The notes: generated by a model not told the origin, from the sequence alone. DNA of 64,000 nt from Bacillota bacterium (GCA_023391695.1 JAEWAK010000057.1:1-64000); one strand, 5' to 3'; shown: positions 17,061 through 26,769, numbered from the stretch's first letter. Translations and numbers: made by a program.

Positions 17061-17285
17061 ATGACAGGATTAATTGCAATAGGAGCAGGTTTAGCAGTAT
17101 TAACAGGAGTGGGAGCAGGAGTCGGCATCGGCATTGCTACTTCAAAAGCAGCGGAAGCAATTGCAAGACAGCCGGAAGCAAAAGGTGATATTAATAAAGC
17201 GTTATTACTTGGTTGTGCTTTAGCGGAAGCAACCGCTATTTACGGTTTTGTTATCGCCGTATTGATTATTTTATTCTTAAAATAG
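17061..17285 (+). CDS. atpE: ATP synthase F0 subunit c, copy 1
   Basis: 74 residues forming a two-helix hairpin. Helix 1 has the glycine-zipper VGAGVGIGI; the loop carries ARQPEAK; helix 2 has the ion-binding Glu56 in AEATAIYG. Compared with the Na+-binding c subunit of Ilyobacter tartaricus, Thr58 and Tyr61 are kept, but the Gln is Ile23 and the Ser after the Glu is Ala57, which argues for protons more than Na+. It is followed 20 bases later by an almost identical second copy. Confidence 0.95.
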   Translation: MTGLIAIGAGLAVLTGVGAGVGIGIATSKAAEAIARQPEAKGDINKALLLGCALAEATAIYGFVIAVLIILFLK

Positions 17286-17305
17286 AGGAAAGGGAGATAT
17301 AAGTT

Positions 17306-17530
17306 ATGACAGGATTAATTGCAATAGGAGCAGGTTTAGCAGTATTAACAGGAGTAGGAGCAGGAGTCGGTATCGGCGTTGCTACTTCAAAAGCAGCAGA
17401 AGCAATCGCAAGACAGCCGGAAGCAAAAGGTGATATTAATAAAGCATTATTATTAGGGTGTGCCTTGGCGGAAGCAACGGCAATATATGGTTTTGTTATC
17501 GCCGTCCTGATTATACTTTTCTTAAAATAA
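17306..17530 (+). CDS. atpE: ATP synthase F0 subunit c, copy 2
   Basis: 74 residues, identical to copy 1 except Val for Ile at residue 25. The DNA differs at many third positions, so the duplication is not brand new, and selection or gene conversion keeps the proteins the same. It has its own ribosome site (GGAAAGGGAGAT). Two copies may simply raise c-subunit supply, since each ring needs around ten, or allow mixed rings. Confidence 0.95.
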   Translation: MTGLIAIGAGLAVLTGVGAGVGIGVATSKAAEAIARQPEAKGDINKALLLGCALAEATAIYGFVIAVLIILFLK

Positions 17531-17548
17531 TAATAGGAGGAGATACAA

Positions 17549-18034
17549 TTGTTAACTTTAAATTGGAACATTATCTGGACTTTTGTTAATATCCTTGTCT
17601 TATTTTTGTTTTTTAAGAAATTTTTATTTAAACCTGTAACAGAAATGATGGAAAAACGGACTCAGGTCATTGAAGATTCTTTACAGGAAGCGGAAATTAC
17701 AAAAGCAGAAGCTTTAAGTCTAAAGAATGATTATCAAGAGGAACTAAGACATGCCGGAGAGGAAGCGGCCCAGATCATGAATGAGGCAAGGGAAAAGGCT
17801 GCTTCGGAATATAACAGGCAGATAAAAGAATCGAAAGAAGAGGCTGCCAGGATCATGCAGGAAGCCGGCAAAACAATTGAACTGGAAAAACAGAAATCCA
17901 TCCAGAATGCACAGTCTGAAATTGCAGGAATTGCCATGCTTGCCGCATCTAAAATTATCGGAAAGAACCTGGATGATAATACCAATAAACAATTTCTCGG
18001 TGATTTCTTAAAAGAAGTAGGTGCTGGTAAATGA
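17549..18034 (+). CDS. atpF: ATP synthase F0 subunit b
   Basis: 161 residues: one N-terminal membrane helix (IIWTFVNILVLFLFFKKFLF) and a long charged coiled coil, the peripheral stalk. It uses a TTG start, supported by AGGAGG 8 bases upstream. The stop overlaps the ATG of atpH by four bases (ATGA). Confidence 0.95.
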   Translation: MLTLNWNIIWTFVNILVLFLFFKKFLFKPVTEMMEKRTQVIEDSLQEAEITKAEALSLKNDYQEELRHAGEEAAQIMNEAREKAASEYNRQIKESKEEAARIMQEAGKTIELEKQKSIQNAQSEIAGIAMLAASKIIGKNLDDNTNKQFLGDFLKEVGAGK

Positions 18035-18537
18035 TGACTTCAAAGGCGGCAAACTATGCCAAGGTACTTTTTTCCCTGGGACTTAAGGAAGAAAGTGTGT
18101 TTCAGTCAAAACAAATATTATCAGAGAACAGGGAACTGGTCAGCGCTTTAGAAAATCCCATTATTAGTAAAAAGGAAAAAGAAGGTGTAATTGATAATAT
18201 TTTTAATAACGAAATTCGTAATTTTTTAAAAGTATTATGCAGCAATCAATGTATCGGAATCTTTGATAAAATATATGAAGCATATGAAGCAATTGTTCTG
18301 GATAGAAAAAATATATTACAGGCAAAATTATCTTATGTGGCAAGACCCGATGATACGGAGCTTGAACAGATAAAAGAAATGATATGTAACAAATATAAGA
18401 AAACAGGAGTCATTCTGACGTTAGAAGAAGATGTTTCCCTGATTGGCGGTTACGTATTGACAGTTGGAGATACGGAATATGACAAAAGTATTAAGGGAAC
18501 TCTGTCAGAATTACAGAAAGCTCTTGTCAGGAGGTGA
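18031..18537 (+). CDS. atpH: ATP synthase F1 subunit delta
   Basis: 168 residues, normal for delta (OSCP). N-terminal helical domain starts SKAANYAKVLFSLG. The C-terminal signature is GGYVLTVGDTEYDKSIKGTL. It links the b stalk to the top of F1. Start overlaps atpF stop; a second Met codon follows immediately. Confidence 0.93.
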   Translation: MMTSKAANYAKVLFSLGLKEESVFQSKQILSENRELVSALENPIISKKEKEGVIDNIFNNEIRNFLKVLCSNQCIGIFDKIYEAYEAIVLDRKNILQAKLSYVARPDDTELEQIKEMICNKYKKTGVILTLEEDVSLIGGYVLTVGDTEYDKSIKGTLSELQKALVRR

Positions 18538-18542
18538 AATGT

Positions 18543-20042
18543 TTGAGTAACGTAAATCAAAATGATATAATTTCTGTTTTAAAAAGCGAAATAGAAGATT
18601 ATGATTTAAAAATGACGGTAAAAGAAACAGGAACAGTAATAAGCATCGGTGACGGTATTGCTACGGTTTATGGCCTGGACCATGCCATGTATGGAGAGCT
18701 GGTAGAGTTTGAGACAGGTGTACGCGGTATTGTACAAAACCTGGAATTAAAGACCATCGGCTGCGTTTTATTAGGCTCAGACTATGGACTGACAGAAGGC
18801 TCTAAGGTGGTCAGAACGAAAAAAAGAGCCGGTGTACCGGTATCGGAGCTTTTAATCGGAAGAGTAGTGAATGCCCTTGGAAGCCCGATTGACGGAAAAG
18901 GTCCAATCGATGCGAATGAATTTTTCCCGATTGAAAATGAAGCACCGGGTGTCTGTGTGAGAAAATCGGTCAGTGTACCGTTACAGACCGGTATCCTGGC
19001 AATTGATTCCATGTTCCCTATCGGAAGGGGACAGAGAGAGTTGATCATCGGTGACCGCCAGACAGGTAAAACATCCATTGCCATTGATACGATCTTAAAC
19101 CAGAAGGGCCAGGATGTAATCTGTATCTATGTTGCGGTCGGCCAGAAAGCATCGACTGTGGCAAAAATCGTTTCTACGTTGACGAAATTCGGAGCCATGG
19201 ATTATTCCGTTGTAGTTTCTTCACCGGCAAGTGATCTGGCTCCGCTGCAGTATATTGCACCTTATGCCGGAACTGCTATGGCTGAATACTTTATGAAGCA
19301 GGGTAAAGATGTCTTAATTGTATACGATGATCTGTCAAAACATGCTGTGGCATACCGTACCATGTCCTTATTACTGGAAAGGTCTCCGGGACGTGAAGCT
19401 TATCCGGGTGACGTATTCTATCTGCATTCCAGGTTACTGGAACGTTCCAGCAGGCTGGATGAAGAACATGGCGGCGGTTCCATCACGGCACTGCCGATCA
19501 TTGAAACCCTGGCCGGCGACGTTTCCGCGTATATACCGACCAATGTTATTTCCATTACGGACGGCCAGATCTTCCTGGAAAGTGAATTATTCTTTGCCGG
19601 TGTCAGGCCAGCCGTTAACGTAGGCTTAAGTGTATCCCGTGTAGGCGGTGCAGCCCAGACTAAAGCCATGAAAAAAGCGGCGGGAAGCCTCCGTATTGAT
19701 TTGGCCCAGTTCAGGGAAATGGAAATCTTTACCCAATTCAGCTCCGAACTGGATAAGTCCACAAAAGACCTGTTGGATCATGGCAACCGTCTGGTTGAAC
19801 TATTAAAACAGCCTTTGTCAAAGCCATTGCCGTTACATGAACAGGTAATCCTTTTATGTGCTGCCAATAACAGGCTGTTAAATGATGTTCCGGTTAAACA
19901 GATTAAAATTTTCCGTAATGATTTAATGGAGTATATCAGTAAAAAATATCCTGAAATCATACAAGAAATAGATACAAATAAGGCACTGACCGATGAATTA
20001 ATCGAAAAGATTAAAAAAGCTGTCAAAGAATTTAAGAAGTAG
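18543..20042 (+). CDS. atpA: ATP synthase F1 subunit alpha
   Basis: 499 residues from TTG 18543, chosen because AGGAGG ends 8 bases before it and the product then starts MSNVNQNDII, in line with the family; an in-frame GTG at 18534 overlaps that ribosome site. P-loop GDRQTGKTSIAIDTI near 170, and the family segment PGREAYPGDVFYLHSRLLER are present. It forms the non-catalytic nucleotide sites of the F1 hexamer. Confidence 0.96.
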   Translation: MSNVNQNDIISVLKSEIEDYDLKMTVKETGTVISIGDGIATVYGLDHAMYGELVEFETGVRGIVQNLELKTIGCVLLGSDYGLTEGSKVVRTKKRAGVPVSELLIGRVVNALGSPIDGKGPIDANEFFPIENEAPGVCVRKSVSVPLQTGILAIDSMFPIGRGQRELIIGDRQTGKTSIAIDTILNQKGQDVICIYVAVGQKASTVAKIVSTLTKFGAMDYSVVVSSPASDLAPLQYIAPYAGTAMAEYFMKQGKDVLIVYDDLSKHAVAYRTMSLLLERSPGREAYPGDVFYLHSRLLERSSRLDEEHGGGSITALPIIETLAGDVSAYIPTNVISITDGQIFLESELFFAGVRPAVNVGLSVSRVGGAAQTKAMKKAAGSLRIDLAQFREMEIFTQFSSELDKSTKDLLDHGNRLVELLKQPLSKPLPLHEQVILLCAANNRLLNDVPVKQIKIFRNDLMEYISKKYPEIIQEIDTNKALTDELIEKIKKAVKEFKK

Positions 20043-20050
20043 GTGATTGC

Positions 20051-20923
20051 ATGGCAAATATGAGAGAAATCCGTACCAGAATGAAAAGCATACAAGATAT
20101 TATGAAGATAACGAATGCCATGTACTTAATATCCTCTTCAAAATTAAAAAAGGCAAGAAAAAACCTTCTTGCTGCGGAACCTTATTTTGAAAAACTACAA
20201 GCCACCATACATGATATTTTAGTACGTACGCCCCATGTACACCAGGTATATTTTGAGCGCAGGGAAGAGATTAAGCCGGAGGACCGAAAAAAAGGCTATA
20301 TTGTTATTACTGCCGATAAAGGTCTGGCAGGCGCTTATAACCACAATGTAATTAAAAAAGCGGAAGAAGAAATGAGTAAGAGCAATAACAATTATCTTTA
20401 TATTGTCGGTCAGGTCGGAAGACAGTATTTTAAGCGCAAGAAAGTCCAGGTCGACGGTGAATTTTTATATACCGTGCAGAATCCGACACTGTATCGTGCC
20501 CAGTGCATTTCAGAAACCATTATTGATTTATTCGAAAAAGGTGAGCTGGATGACGTATATGTCATATATACAAAGATGATTACCCCAATGAAGGCGGAAG
20601 TACAATTTGCACATATCCTGCCTTTTGAGAGGCATAAATTTGAAAGAAGGGCTGCCGGATACCTACATGCAAGATTTGAACCGTCGGCGGAAGAAGTTAT
20701 GAATCATCTGGTTCCCAATTATTTAAAAGGTCTTATGTACGGTGTTTTGATAGAATCTTTCTCAAGTGAGCAGAATTCCAGAATGACTGCTATGGAAGCG
20801 GCAACCAAAAGTGCAAAAGATATGCTTAGGGAATTGGACCTGTTATATAACAGGGCAAGGCAGGCATCCATTACGCAGGAAATTACGGAAATTGTCAGTG
20901 GCGCCAAAAGTTTAAAAAAATAA
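20051..20923 (+). CDS. atpG: ATP synthase F1 subunit gamma
   Basis: 290 residues. N-terminal helix MREIRTRMKSIQDIMKITNAM and C-terminal helix RQASITQEITEIVSGA are the two strands of the rotor shaft; ITADKGLAGAYN marks the Rossmann-like middle domain. Starts 8 bases after atpA. Confidence 0.95.
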   Translation: MANMREIRTRMKSIQDIMKITNAMYLISSSKLKKARKNLLAAEPYFEKLQATIHDILVRTPHVHQVYFERREEIKPEDRKKGYIVITADKGLAGAYNHNVIKKAEEEMSKSNNNYLYIVGQVGRQYFKRKKVQVDGEFLYTVQNPTLYRAQCISETIIDLFEKGELDDVYVIYTKMITPMKAEVQFAHILPFERHKFERRAAGYLHARFEPSAEEVMNHLVPNYLKGLMYGVLIESFSSEQNSRMTAMEAATKSAKDMLRELDLLYNRARQASITQEITEIVSGAKSLKK

Positions 20924-21034
20924 CGGAAAGGAGATTTCTAAACACACCCTGATTAATAAAAACATATTCTATGTTTTTATGCAGAAATGAAGCAGTGCTT
21001 GGTTTCTGTCGTGGGAGCTAGAAAACTAGATAAT

Positions 21035-22438
21035 ATGGAAAAAGGAAAAATAGTTCAGGTATTAGGCCCGGTAGTAGATGTTGAATTTGAAAGCGGCAAG
21101 CTTCCAATGGTAAAAGACGCACTTGAAGTCATCCATGAAGGAAAAAGACTTGTTATGGAAGTTGCATCTCATATTGGTAATAATATTGTGCGTTGTATCA
21201 TGTTAGCCTCCAGTGAAGGCCTGGTTAAGGATATGGAAGTTGTTTCCACCGGCTCCTGTATCAAAATCCCGGTTGGAAAACAGACCCTTGGAAGAATGTT
21301 TAATGTTTTAGGTGATGTAATTGATGCCGGCGAACCCGTAGTAGGGGATGACCAGTGGAAAATCCACAGGACTCCGCCTACTTTTGAGGACCAGAGCCCG
21401 GTAGTGGAAATATTGGAAACCGGTATAAAAGTTATAGATTTATTGGCTCCGTACGCCAAAGGAGGTAAAATCGGCCTGTTTGGCGGTGCAGGTGTAGGTA
21501 AGACCGTACTGATCCAGGAGCTTATCCGGAATATAGCAACCGAACACGGCGGTTATTCCATTTTCACCGGTGTTGGTGAACGTTCCAGGGAAGGCAATGA
21601 CCTTTGGATGGAAATGAGAGAATCCGGTGTTATTAATAAAACAGCCTTGGTGTTCGGACAGATGAACGAGCCCCCGGGATCCCGTATGAGGGTAGCCCAG
21701 ACAGGCCTTACTATGGCAGAATATTTCAGGGACGTGGAAAAACAGGACGTATTGCTGTTTATCGATAATATATTCCGTTTCGTACAGGCAGGTTCCGAAG
21801 TTTCCGCGCTGCTCGGCCGTATGCCTTCGGCCGTAGGTTACCAGCCGACCCTTGCCAATGAAGTCGGTGAATTACAGGAGAGAATCACTTCTACCAAGAA
21901 CGGTTCCATTACCTCCGTTCAGGCAGTATATGTACCGGCAGATGACTTAACGGACCCTGCTCCGGCCATTACCTTTGCCCATCTGGACGCTACCACCGTT
22001 TTATCCAGAAAAATCGTGGAACAGGGTATCTATCCGGCAGTTGATCCTCTTGAATCTTCTTCCAGGATCCTGGAGCCGGACGTAGTCGGGGAAGAACACT
22101 ATGAAACAGCCAGAAAAACCCAGGAACTTCTGCAAAAGTATAAGGAATTACAGGATATTATTGCAATACTTGGTATGGAAGAATTGGATGAAGAAGATAA
22201 ACTGGCAGTTTACCGTGCCAGAAAGATCCAGAAATTTTTATCCCAGCCGTTTTATGTTGCGGAGAATTTTACCGGCTTCCAGGGAAAATATGTACCCTTA
22301 AGTGAAACCATCAAAGGCTTCAGGGCAATTATAAACGGTGAAATGGATGATTACCCGGAATCAGCATTCTTAATGGTTGGAACCATAGACGAAGTGATAG
22401 AAAAAGCAAAACGTATAAAAGAAAATGAAACCGCATAA
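21035..22438 (+). CDS. atpD: ATP synthase F1 subunit beta
   Basis: 467 residues from ATG 21035, which gives the standard beginning MEKGKIVQVLGPVVDVEF; an upstream in-frame ATG at 20987 would add 16 atypical residues. P-loop GGAGVGKTVLIQEL near 150, the catalytic Glu region GVGERSREGNDLW and LFIDNIFRF are all intact. The ribosome site is weak, and the 110-base gap before it holds a small hairpin (AAAAACAT/ATGTTTTT at 20957-20977), unusual inside an operon that is otherwise tightly packed. Confidence 0.95.
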   Translation: MEKGKIVQVLGPVVDVEFESGKLPMVKDALEVIHEGKRLVMEVASHIGNNIVRCIMLASSEGLVKDMEVVSTGSCIKIPVGKQTLGRMFNVLGDVIDAGEPVVGDDQWKIHRTPPTFEDQSPVVEILETGIKVIDLLAPYAKGGKIGLFGGAGVGKTVLIQELIRNIATEHGGYSIFTGVGERSREGNDLWMEMRESGVINKTALVFGQMNEPPGSRMRVAQTGLTMAEYFRDVEKQDVLLFIDNIFRFVQAGSEVSALLGRMPSAVGYQPTLANEVGELQERITSTKNGSITSVQAVYVPADDLTDPAPAITFAHLDATTVLSRKIVEQGIYPAVDPLESSSRILEPDVVGEEHYETARKTQELLQKYKELQDIIAILGMEELDEEDKLAVYRARKIQKFLSQPFYVAENFTGFQGKYVPLSETIKGFRAIINGEMDDYPESAFLMVGTIDEVIEKAKRIKENETA

Positions 22439-22526
22439 CCTTCCAATATAAAAATCAGTTATCCCGAGAAAAGAGCGTGCTGTGGCTGAATAGCCGCCCT
22501 AAAGTTAATGGAGAACAGGAGGAGCG

Positions 22527-22934
22527 ATGGCTAATACATTTCAGCTTGAAATCATTGCGAGTGATCATCCTTTTTATAAAGGGGAATGCGAAATGCTGAT
22601 TTTCCCTGGAATTGACGGTGAGCATGGGATATTGGCAAAACATGAAGCAATGGTTACCTGTATAAATGCAGGAGAACTCCGGTTTTTAGTCGATGGAAGC
22701 TGGCAGTATGCCGCAGTAAGCGACGGTTTTGTAGAAATTACACCGGAATATGTGGTACTGCTTGCCGATACGGTGGAAACACCGGAAGAAATCGATATTA
22801 ACCGTGCAAATGAAGCAAAAAGGCGTGCGGAAGAAAGCCTGCGTCAGAAACAAAGTATTATGGAGTACTATCATACCCAGGCTGCACTGAACCGCGCAAT
22901 GAGCCGTCTTAAGGTTACGAAAAGACATATGTAA
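22527..22934 (+). CDS. atpC: ATP synthase F1 subunit epsilon
   Basis: 135 residues: an N-terminal beta sandwich (FQLEIIASDHPFYKGECEML...GIDGEHGILAKHEAM) and a C-terminal two-helix tail. It couples the rotor and can inhibit hydrolysis. AGGAGGAG precedes the ATG. Last gene of the operon. Confidence 0.95.
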   Translation: MANTFQLEIIASDHPFYKGECEMLIFPGIDGEHGILAKHEAMVTCINAGELRFLVDGSWQYAAVSDGFVEITPEYVVLLADTVETPEEIDINRANEAKRRAEESLRQKQSIMEYYHTQAALNRAMSRLKVTKRHM

Positions 22935-22944
22935 ATAAAAGAAG

Positions 22945-22979
22945 GACGATGAAAATTTATTGATCATCGTCTTTTTTTA
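22945..22979 (+). terminator. Terminator of the ATP synthase operon
   Basis: GACGATGA pairs with TCATCGTC (loop 11), followed by seven T. It lies 10 bases after the atpC stop. Confidence 0.9.
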
Positions 22980-23244
22980 TTGACAAAATTTTTCACTCCC
23001 GGCGTAATTTCCTGGAGTTTTAGTGTCATAAACGACCGATATTATCAACTTTTCGTTTTATTTCTTATATGCTATAATAAAATTACCAATACGGTAGAAA
23101 GCCGGCCGGAAAACAATGCGCCGGAAGCAGTGCTGCAGAGATGAATTTTTTATTCCGAAGGAGATAAGTTGAGAAGTTTTGGTTCCTGCGGACTTAGAGC
23201 AAAACTCCATATGCACGGAGATAAGTGCAGGAACAGAGGTTAAG

Positions 23245-25017
23245 ATGCCGAAAATATATAAAAATTTTATATCGGGATTTCGGAAGGCCATCAGTAATGT
23301 TTCGGTGGGAAAAAATATGTTCATACAGGGATGTATGATTGCCGTATTGATGACCGTGCTGATCTGTACTAACTTTTGGGCGATCCATATTATTAATAAC
23401 CAGTTGATCGAAACCAACCGGAAAATGCTGAAATTATATACGAACAAACTGGATGAACAATTATACGATATTGAGAAACAGATGGCCCGTTTTATTGTAG
23501 ATAATTCATACTTTTTCAGGGGAGTGGAAAGAAAGGATAAGGAAAGTCCATATATGGCCAAAAAACTGGATACCTTATTAAAATCTTCTTTTATCGGCTA
23601 TCAGGATATGGGCGGTGTTTTTATTTATAATACCCTGCAGGACACATTTATCAGCTATAATATCAGTGATACTTTTTACAATTATCCTTCTCTGGCGGGG
23701 GACTGGTTCAAAAACCAGTGTAAATTATATGAAAAACAGAATACTTCGGATACCAGGCACTGGATCTGCCGTAAAGTGGATGACGATTACAGTCTCATCC
23801 GGATTATGAAATCCGGCCATTTTTATATTGGGGGCTATATTAAGACAGATCGGATTTTAAACAAGCTGGATGATGAGTATAAAAATTCCTATGAGCATCT
23901 TATCTTTAAAGATGAAAAGGATAACTTGATGACGGATAAACAATTCAACGTAGAAAAACCAATGGGGTTTCAGAATAAAAATACCATAACTTACAGCCTG
24001 GAGGACGGCAGTAAGTTTACTGCATTAGAAAGAAAGTCTTCCGTATCATCCCTGAAATTGGTGGCATTTCACCGCAATACGGCATTGATATTGGGATTAC
24101 AGGGAATGCAGGTCATCGTATTTTTACTGGCAAATGTATTTCTGGTATTTATGGGAGGGTTAATCTGGTATACCAGACAGAACCTGATTATGCCTATTAC
24201 TTCATTGGTAACTGCCATGGAGCAGGTGAAACAGGGGAGCCTGGAAGTGAGGATTCAGGAAAAGGCCCATTACCAGGAATTCCAGAAACTGTTTGAGCGG
24301 TTTAATGAAATGGTTATGGAAATAAAAGCTTTAAAAATAGATGTATATGAGAAAAAAATAAACAATCAGAGGACAAGGCTTAAGTTTCTGAAGCTTCAGA
24401 TCAACCCCCATTTTTTTCTGAATTCCCTGAATGTAATTTACAGTCTGGCCCTGACACAGAACATCGCTGTCATTAAGGAGATGGTTATGCGTCTTACCAG
24501 GCATTCCAGGTATATGCTGAAAATTGATAATAATCTCGTACAACTGAAAGATGAATCCGGATATATCGATAACTATATCGAAATCCAGAAACTAAGGTAT
24601 TCCTTTCAGTTAAAATATACTCTGGAGGCAGAGGAAATAACCGGGGAATATAAAATTCCGCCCCTGCTGATTTACACCTTTGTGGAGAATGCGGTAAAAT
24701 ACGGCCTTCGTGAGGAACGGGGAGAAATTGAGATCAGAGTTAAGGCTCATATTGTTAAATATGAAGAAAAAGAATATCTGGAAATAAACATAGAAGATAA
24801 TGGCCCGGGTTTCTCCGATGAAAAACTTCTTTCACAGCTGAATGCGGGCGAAATTATTGTAGATCCCCAGGGGGAAGAACATTATGGCATAGCAAATGTA
24901 AAGCAAAGACTGGATATTCTGTACGGCCCCGGTGCGGCCATCCGGTTTGGCAACAGGCAGCAGGGAGGGGCTCTGGTACATATGGTAATACCCGCAGATA
25001 TAACGGAAGAGGGCTGA
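23245..25017 (+). CDS. YesM-type sensor histidine kinase
   Basis: 590 residues from ATG 23245 (AGAGG upstream; an in-frame TTG at 23179 is less likely). Membrane helix about 31-55, extracellular sensor about 55-285, second helix about 290-320 (VIVFLLANVFLVFMGGLIWY), HAMP segment, then the His_kinase domain with the phospho-His in LQINPHFFLNSLN near 385 and HATPase boxes VENAVKYGL and EDNGPGFS. Kinases of this class sense carbohydrates or their binding proteins. The response regulator gene follows 60 bases on, and a sugar ABC transporter after that. Confidence 0.92.
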   Translation: MPKIYKNFISGFRKAISNVSVGKNMFIQGCMIAVLMTVLICTNFWAIHIINNQLIETNRKMLKLYTNKLDEQLYDIEKQMARFIVDNSYFFRGVERKDKESPYMAKKLDTLLKSSFIGYQDMGGVFIYNTLQDTFISYNISDTFYNYPSLAGDWFKNQCKLYEKQNTSDTRHWICRKVDDDYSLIRIMKSGHFYIGGYIKTDRILNKLDDEYKNSYEHLIFKDEKDNLMTDKQFNVEKPMGFQNKNTITYSLEDGSKFTALERKSSVSSLKLVAFHRNTALILGLQGMQVIVFLLANVFLVFMGGLIWYTRQNLIMPITSLVTAMEQVKQGSLEVRIQEKAHYQEFQKLFERFNEMVMEIKALKIDVYEKKINNQRTRLKFLKLQINPHFFLNSLNVIYSLALTQNIAVIKEMVMRLTRHSRYMLKIDNNLVQLKDESGYIDNYIEIQKLRYSFQLKYTLEAEEITGEYKIPPLLIYTFVENAVKYGLREERGEIEIRVKAHIVKYEEKEYLEINIEDNGPGFSDEKLLSQLNAGEIIVDPQGEEHYGIANVKQRLDILYGPGAAIRFGNRQQGGALVHMVIPADITEEG

Positions 25018-25077
25018 TATCCCCCAATATAATAAAAGGTACAGTCAGCAGTTATTTCATCATAAGGAGGATAGAAC

Positions 25078-26682
25078 ATGCAGTTACTGATTGTAGACGA
25101 TGAGGTACTGGCGGCAGACGGTTTGAAATTTCTGATAGACTGGAACCAGTTGAATATCAACCGGATTTATACCGCATACAGTGCCCTGGAAGCAAAGAAA
25201 ATCATCCAAAAAGAAGAGATAGATATCGTAATCAGCGATATAGAAATGCCGGTCGAAAACGGCCTTAATTTATTAAAATGGATGCGGAGTGAAAACTGCC
25301 AGGCTGAAAATATATTCCTTACCTGCCATGAAAATTTTAATTATGCCCGTGAAGCCCTGATTTTAGGAAGTTCGGATTATCTGCTGAAACCGGTAGAACC
25401 GGAGGAATTAATAAAAGCGGTAAAAAACTCACAAAATAAGCTGAATCTTAAGAAAAAAGCGGAAATTAACCGCCTCTATGCGGAGAAAATGAAGAAGAAC
25501 GAGGCTATACTGGATCATATCTGGTACTGCAATCTGGTAAAAGGAAGATTAGCCGATTCCAAACCGGACTTAATCAGGCAGTGCAGAGAACACAATATTT
25601 TGATGAATGCGGAAGATAAACTGATGTTTATTTATTTCGTCATAAAAAAAGTGGATGAGCCTTTCCGGTTATGGGAGACGGAGATATATGATTTTGTTTT
25701 TACAAATGTGGCGAATGAGTGCCTGGACTTAAAGCCTTCGGAAAAAGTTTTTTCCTATGCCGGAGCCAACAGGCACAGTGATACCTATGGTGCCATCATT
25801 CTGGAACATTTCCATTCCCTTGGTGATATTACAAAGGCCTGTAAAAGGTTTGTTAAATGGATGAAGCAGGAGTATGGCACGTCTGTTTCCTGTTATATTG
25901 ATGATTTTACGTGGATTGACAGGTTGAATGAGCAGTCGGAAAAGCTTTGCCGGATCGATGGGAAAAATCAATGGGAGGAAGCCATTGTCCTGATATGCAG
26001 GGATGAGCTGGAACCTGTTCCCTATAGGAAACATAATCAGAAGCTTTGGGAAATCCTCTGGAAGGAGGGAAAGACGGATGTTTTACTGGATAAAATCCAT
26101 TCTATGCTGGAAACCTATCTGGCCCAGGGAATTCTGACGCCCCAGATAATGGAGGCGGGAATAAAAGATTTTAATTCACTGGCATTTAAAATGATGCAAA
26201 GCAACAGATTTGATACCAATGTTCTCTGGGAGCAGGAGGAGTTTTATAATCTATTCCGGGAAGCCTATAAATCCATTGAAAATACCATGAAACTGTTCCG
26301 GTATCTGGTTAAAAAAGAAAAAGAGGTAAGAAAAACGGGACCGGAAGAGGGTAACAGTTCCATTGTTGAACAGGTGAAGAAATATATTGCCATGAATATC
26401 AATGAAGAAATCACCAGATCCATGCTGTCGGAGCACGTTCACCTGAACCGGGATTACTTAAACCGGCTTTTTAAAAAAGAAACCGGAAAGTCATTGTCGG
26501 AATACATTGTGGAGGAAAAAATGAATGTGGCGAAAGAGCTGCTGGTAATGACGGATATGCCGGTCGGTGACATTGGCTATTGGGTTGGCTACAATAATTT
26601 TTCCTATTTTTCCTCCTATTTTAAGAAAATAACGGGTTATTCGGCAGCCGCATACAGAAATAAGTTTCGGGAAGATAAATAA
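25078..26682 (+). CDS. YesN-type response regulator with AraC DNA-binding domain
   Basis: 534 residues. Receiver domain 1-120 with acidic pocket D7/D8, phospho-accepting Asp54 (VISDIEMP) and conserved Lys in YLLKPVEP. A middle region of about 300 residues follows. AraC-type double helix-turn-helix at about 430-530 (MLSEHVHLNRDYLNRLFKKETG and IGYWVGYNNFSYFSSYFKKITGYS). It is the partner of the preceding kinase and probably activates the binding-protein gene at 27028. AAGGAGG lies 8 bases before the ATG. Confidence 0.92.
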   Translation: MQLLIVDDEVLAADGLKFLIDWNQLNINRIYTAYSALEAKKIIQKEEIDIVISDIEMPVENGLNLLKWMRSENCQAENIFLTCHENFNYAREALILGSSDYLLKPVEPEELIKAVKNSQNKLNLKKKAEINRLYAEKMKKNEAILDHIWYCNLVKGRLADSKPDLIRQCREHNILMNAEDKLMFIYFVIKKVDEPFRLWETEIYDFVFTNVANECLDLKPSEKVFSYAGANRHSDTYGAIILEHFHSLGDITKACKRFVKWMKQEYGTSVSCYIDDFTWIDRLNEQSEKLCRIDGKNQWEEAIVLICRDELEPVPYRKHNQKLWEILWKEGKTDVLLDKIHSMLETYLAQGILTPQIMEAGIKDFNSLAFKMMQSNRFDTNVLWEQEEFYNLFREAYKSIENTMKLFRYLVKKEKEVRKTGPEEGNSSIVEQVKKYIAMNINEEITRSMLSEHVHLNRDYLNRLFKKETGKSLSEYIVEEKMNVAKELLVMTDMPVGDIGYWVGYNNFSYFSSYFKKITGYSAAAYRNKFREDK

Positions 26683-26711
26683 ATTAGGGTGTGTTTTCAA
26701 ATACGCACTAG

Positions 26712-26769
26712 GGACTGTGCAATAGTTTTACTTTGAGTAAAGCGACGAATTTGCACAAGTCCTTTTTTA
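26712..26769 (+). terminator. Terminator of the kinase/regulator pair
   Basis: GGACTGTGCAA pairs with TTGCACAAGTCC (one bulge) and six to seven T follow. The loop is about 27 bases. Confidence 0.75.

Noticed and set aside
17061..17530. Na+-specific ATP synthase
   Set aside because: The Gln and Ser ligands of the Na+ site are replaced by Ile and Ala in both c subunits.
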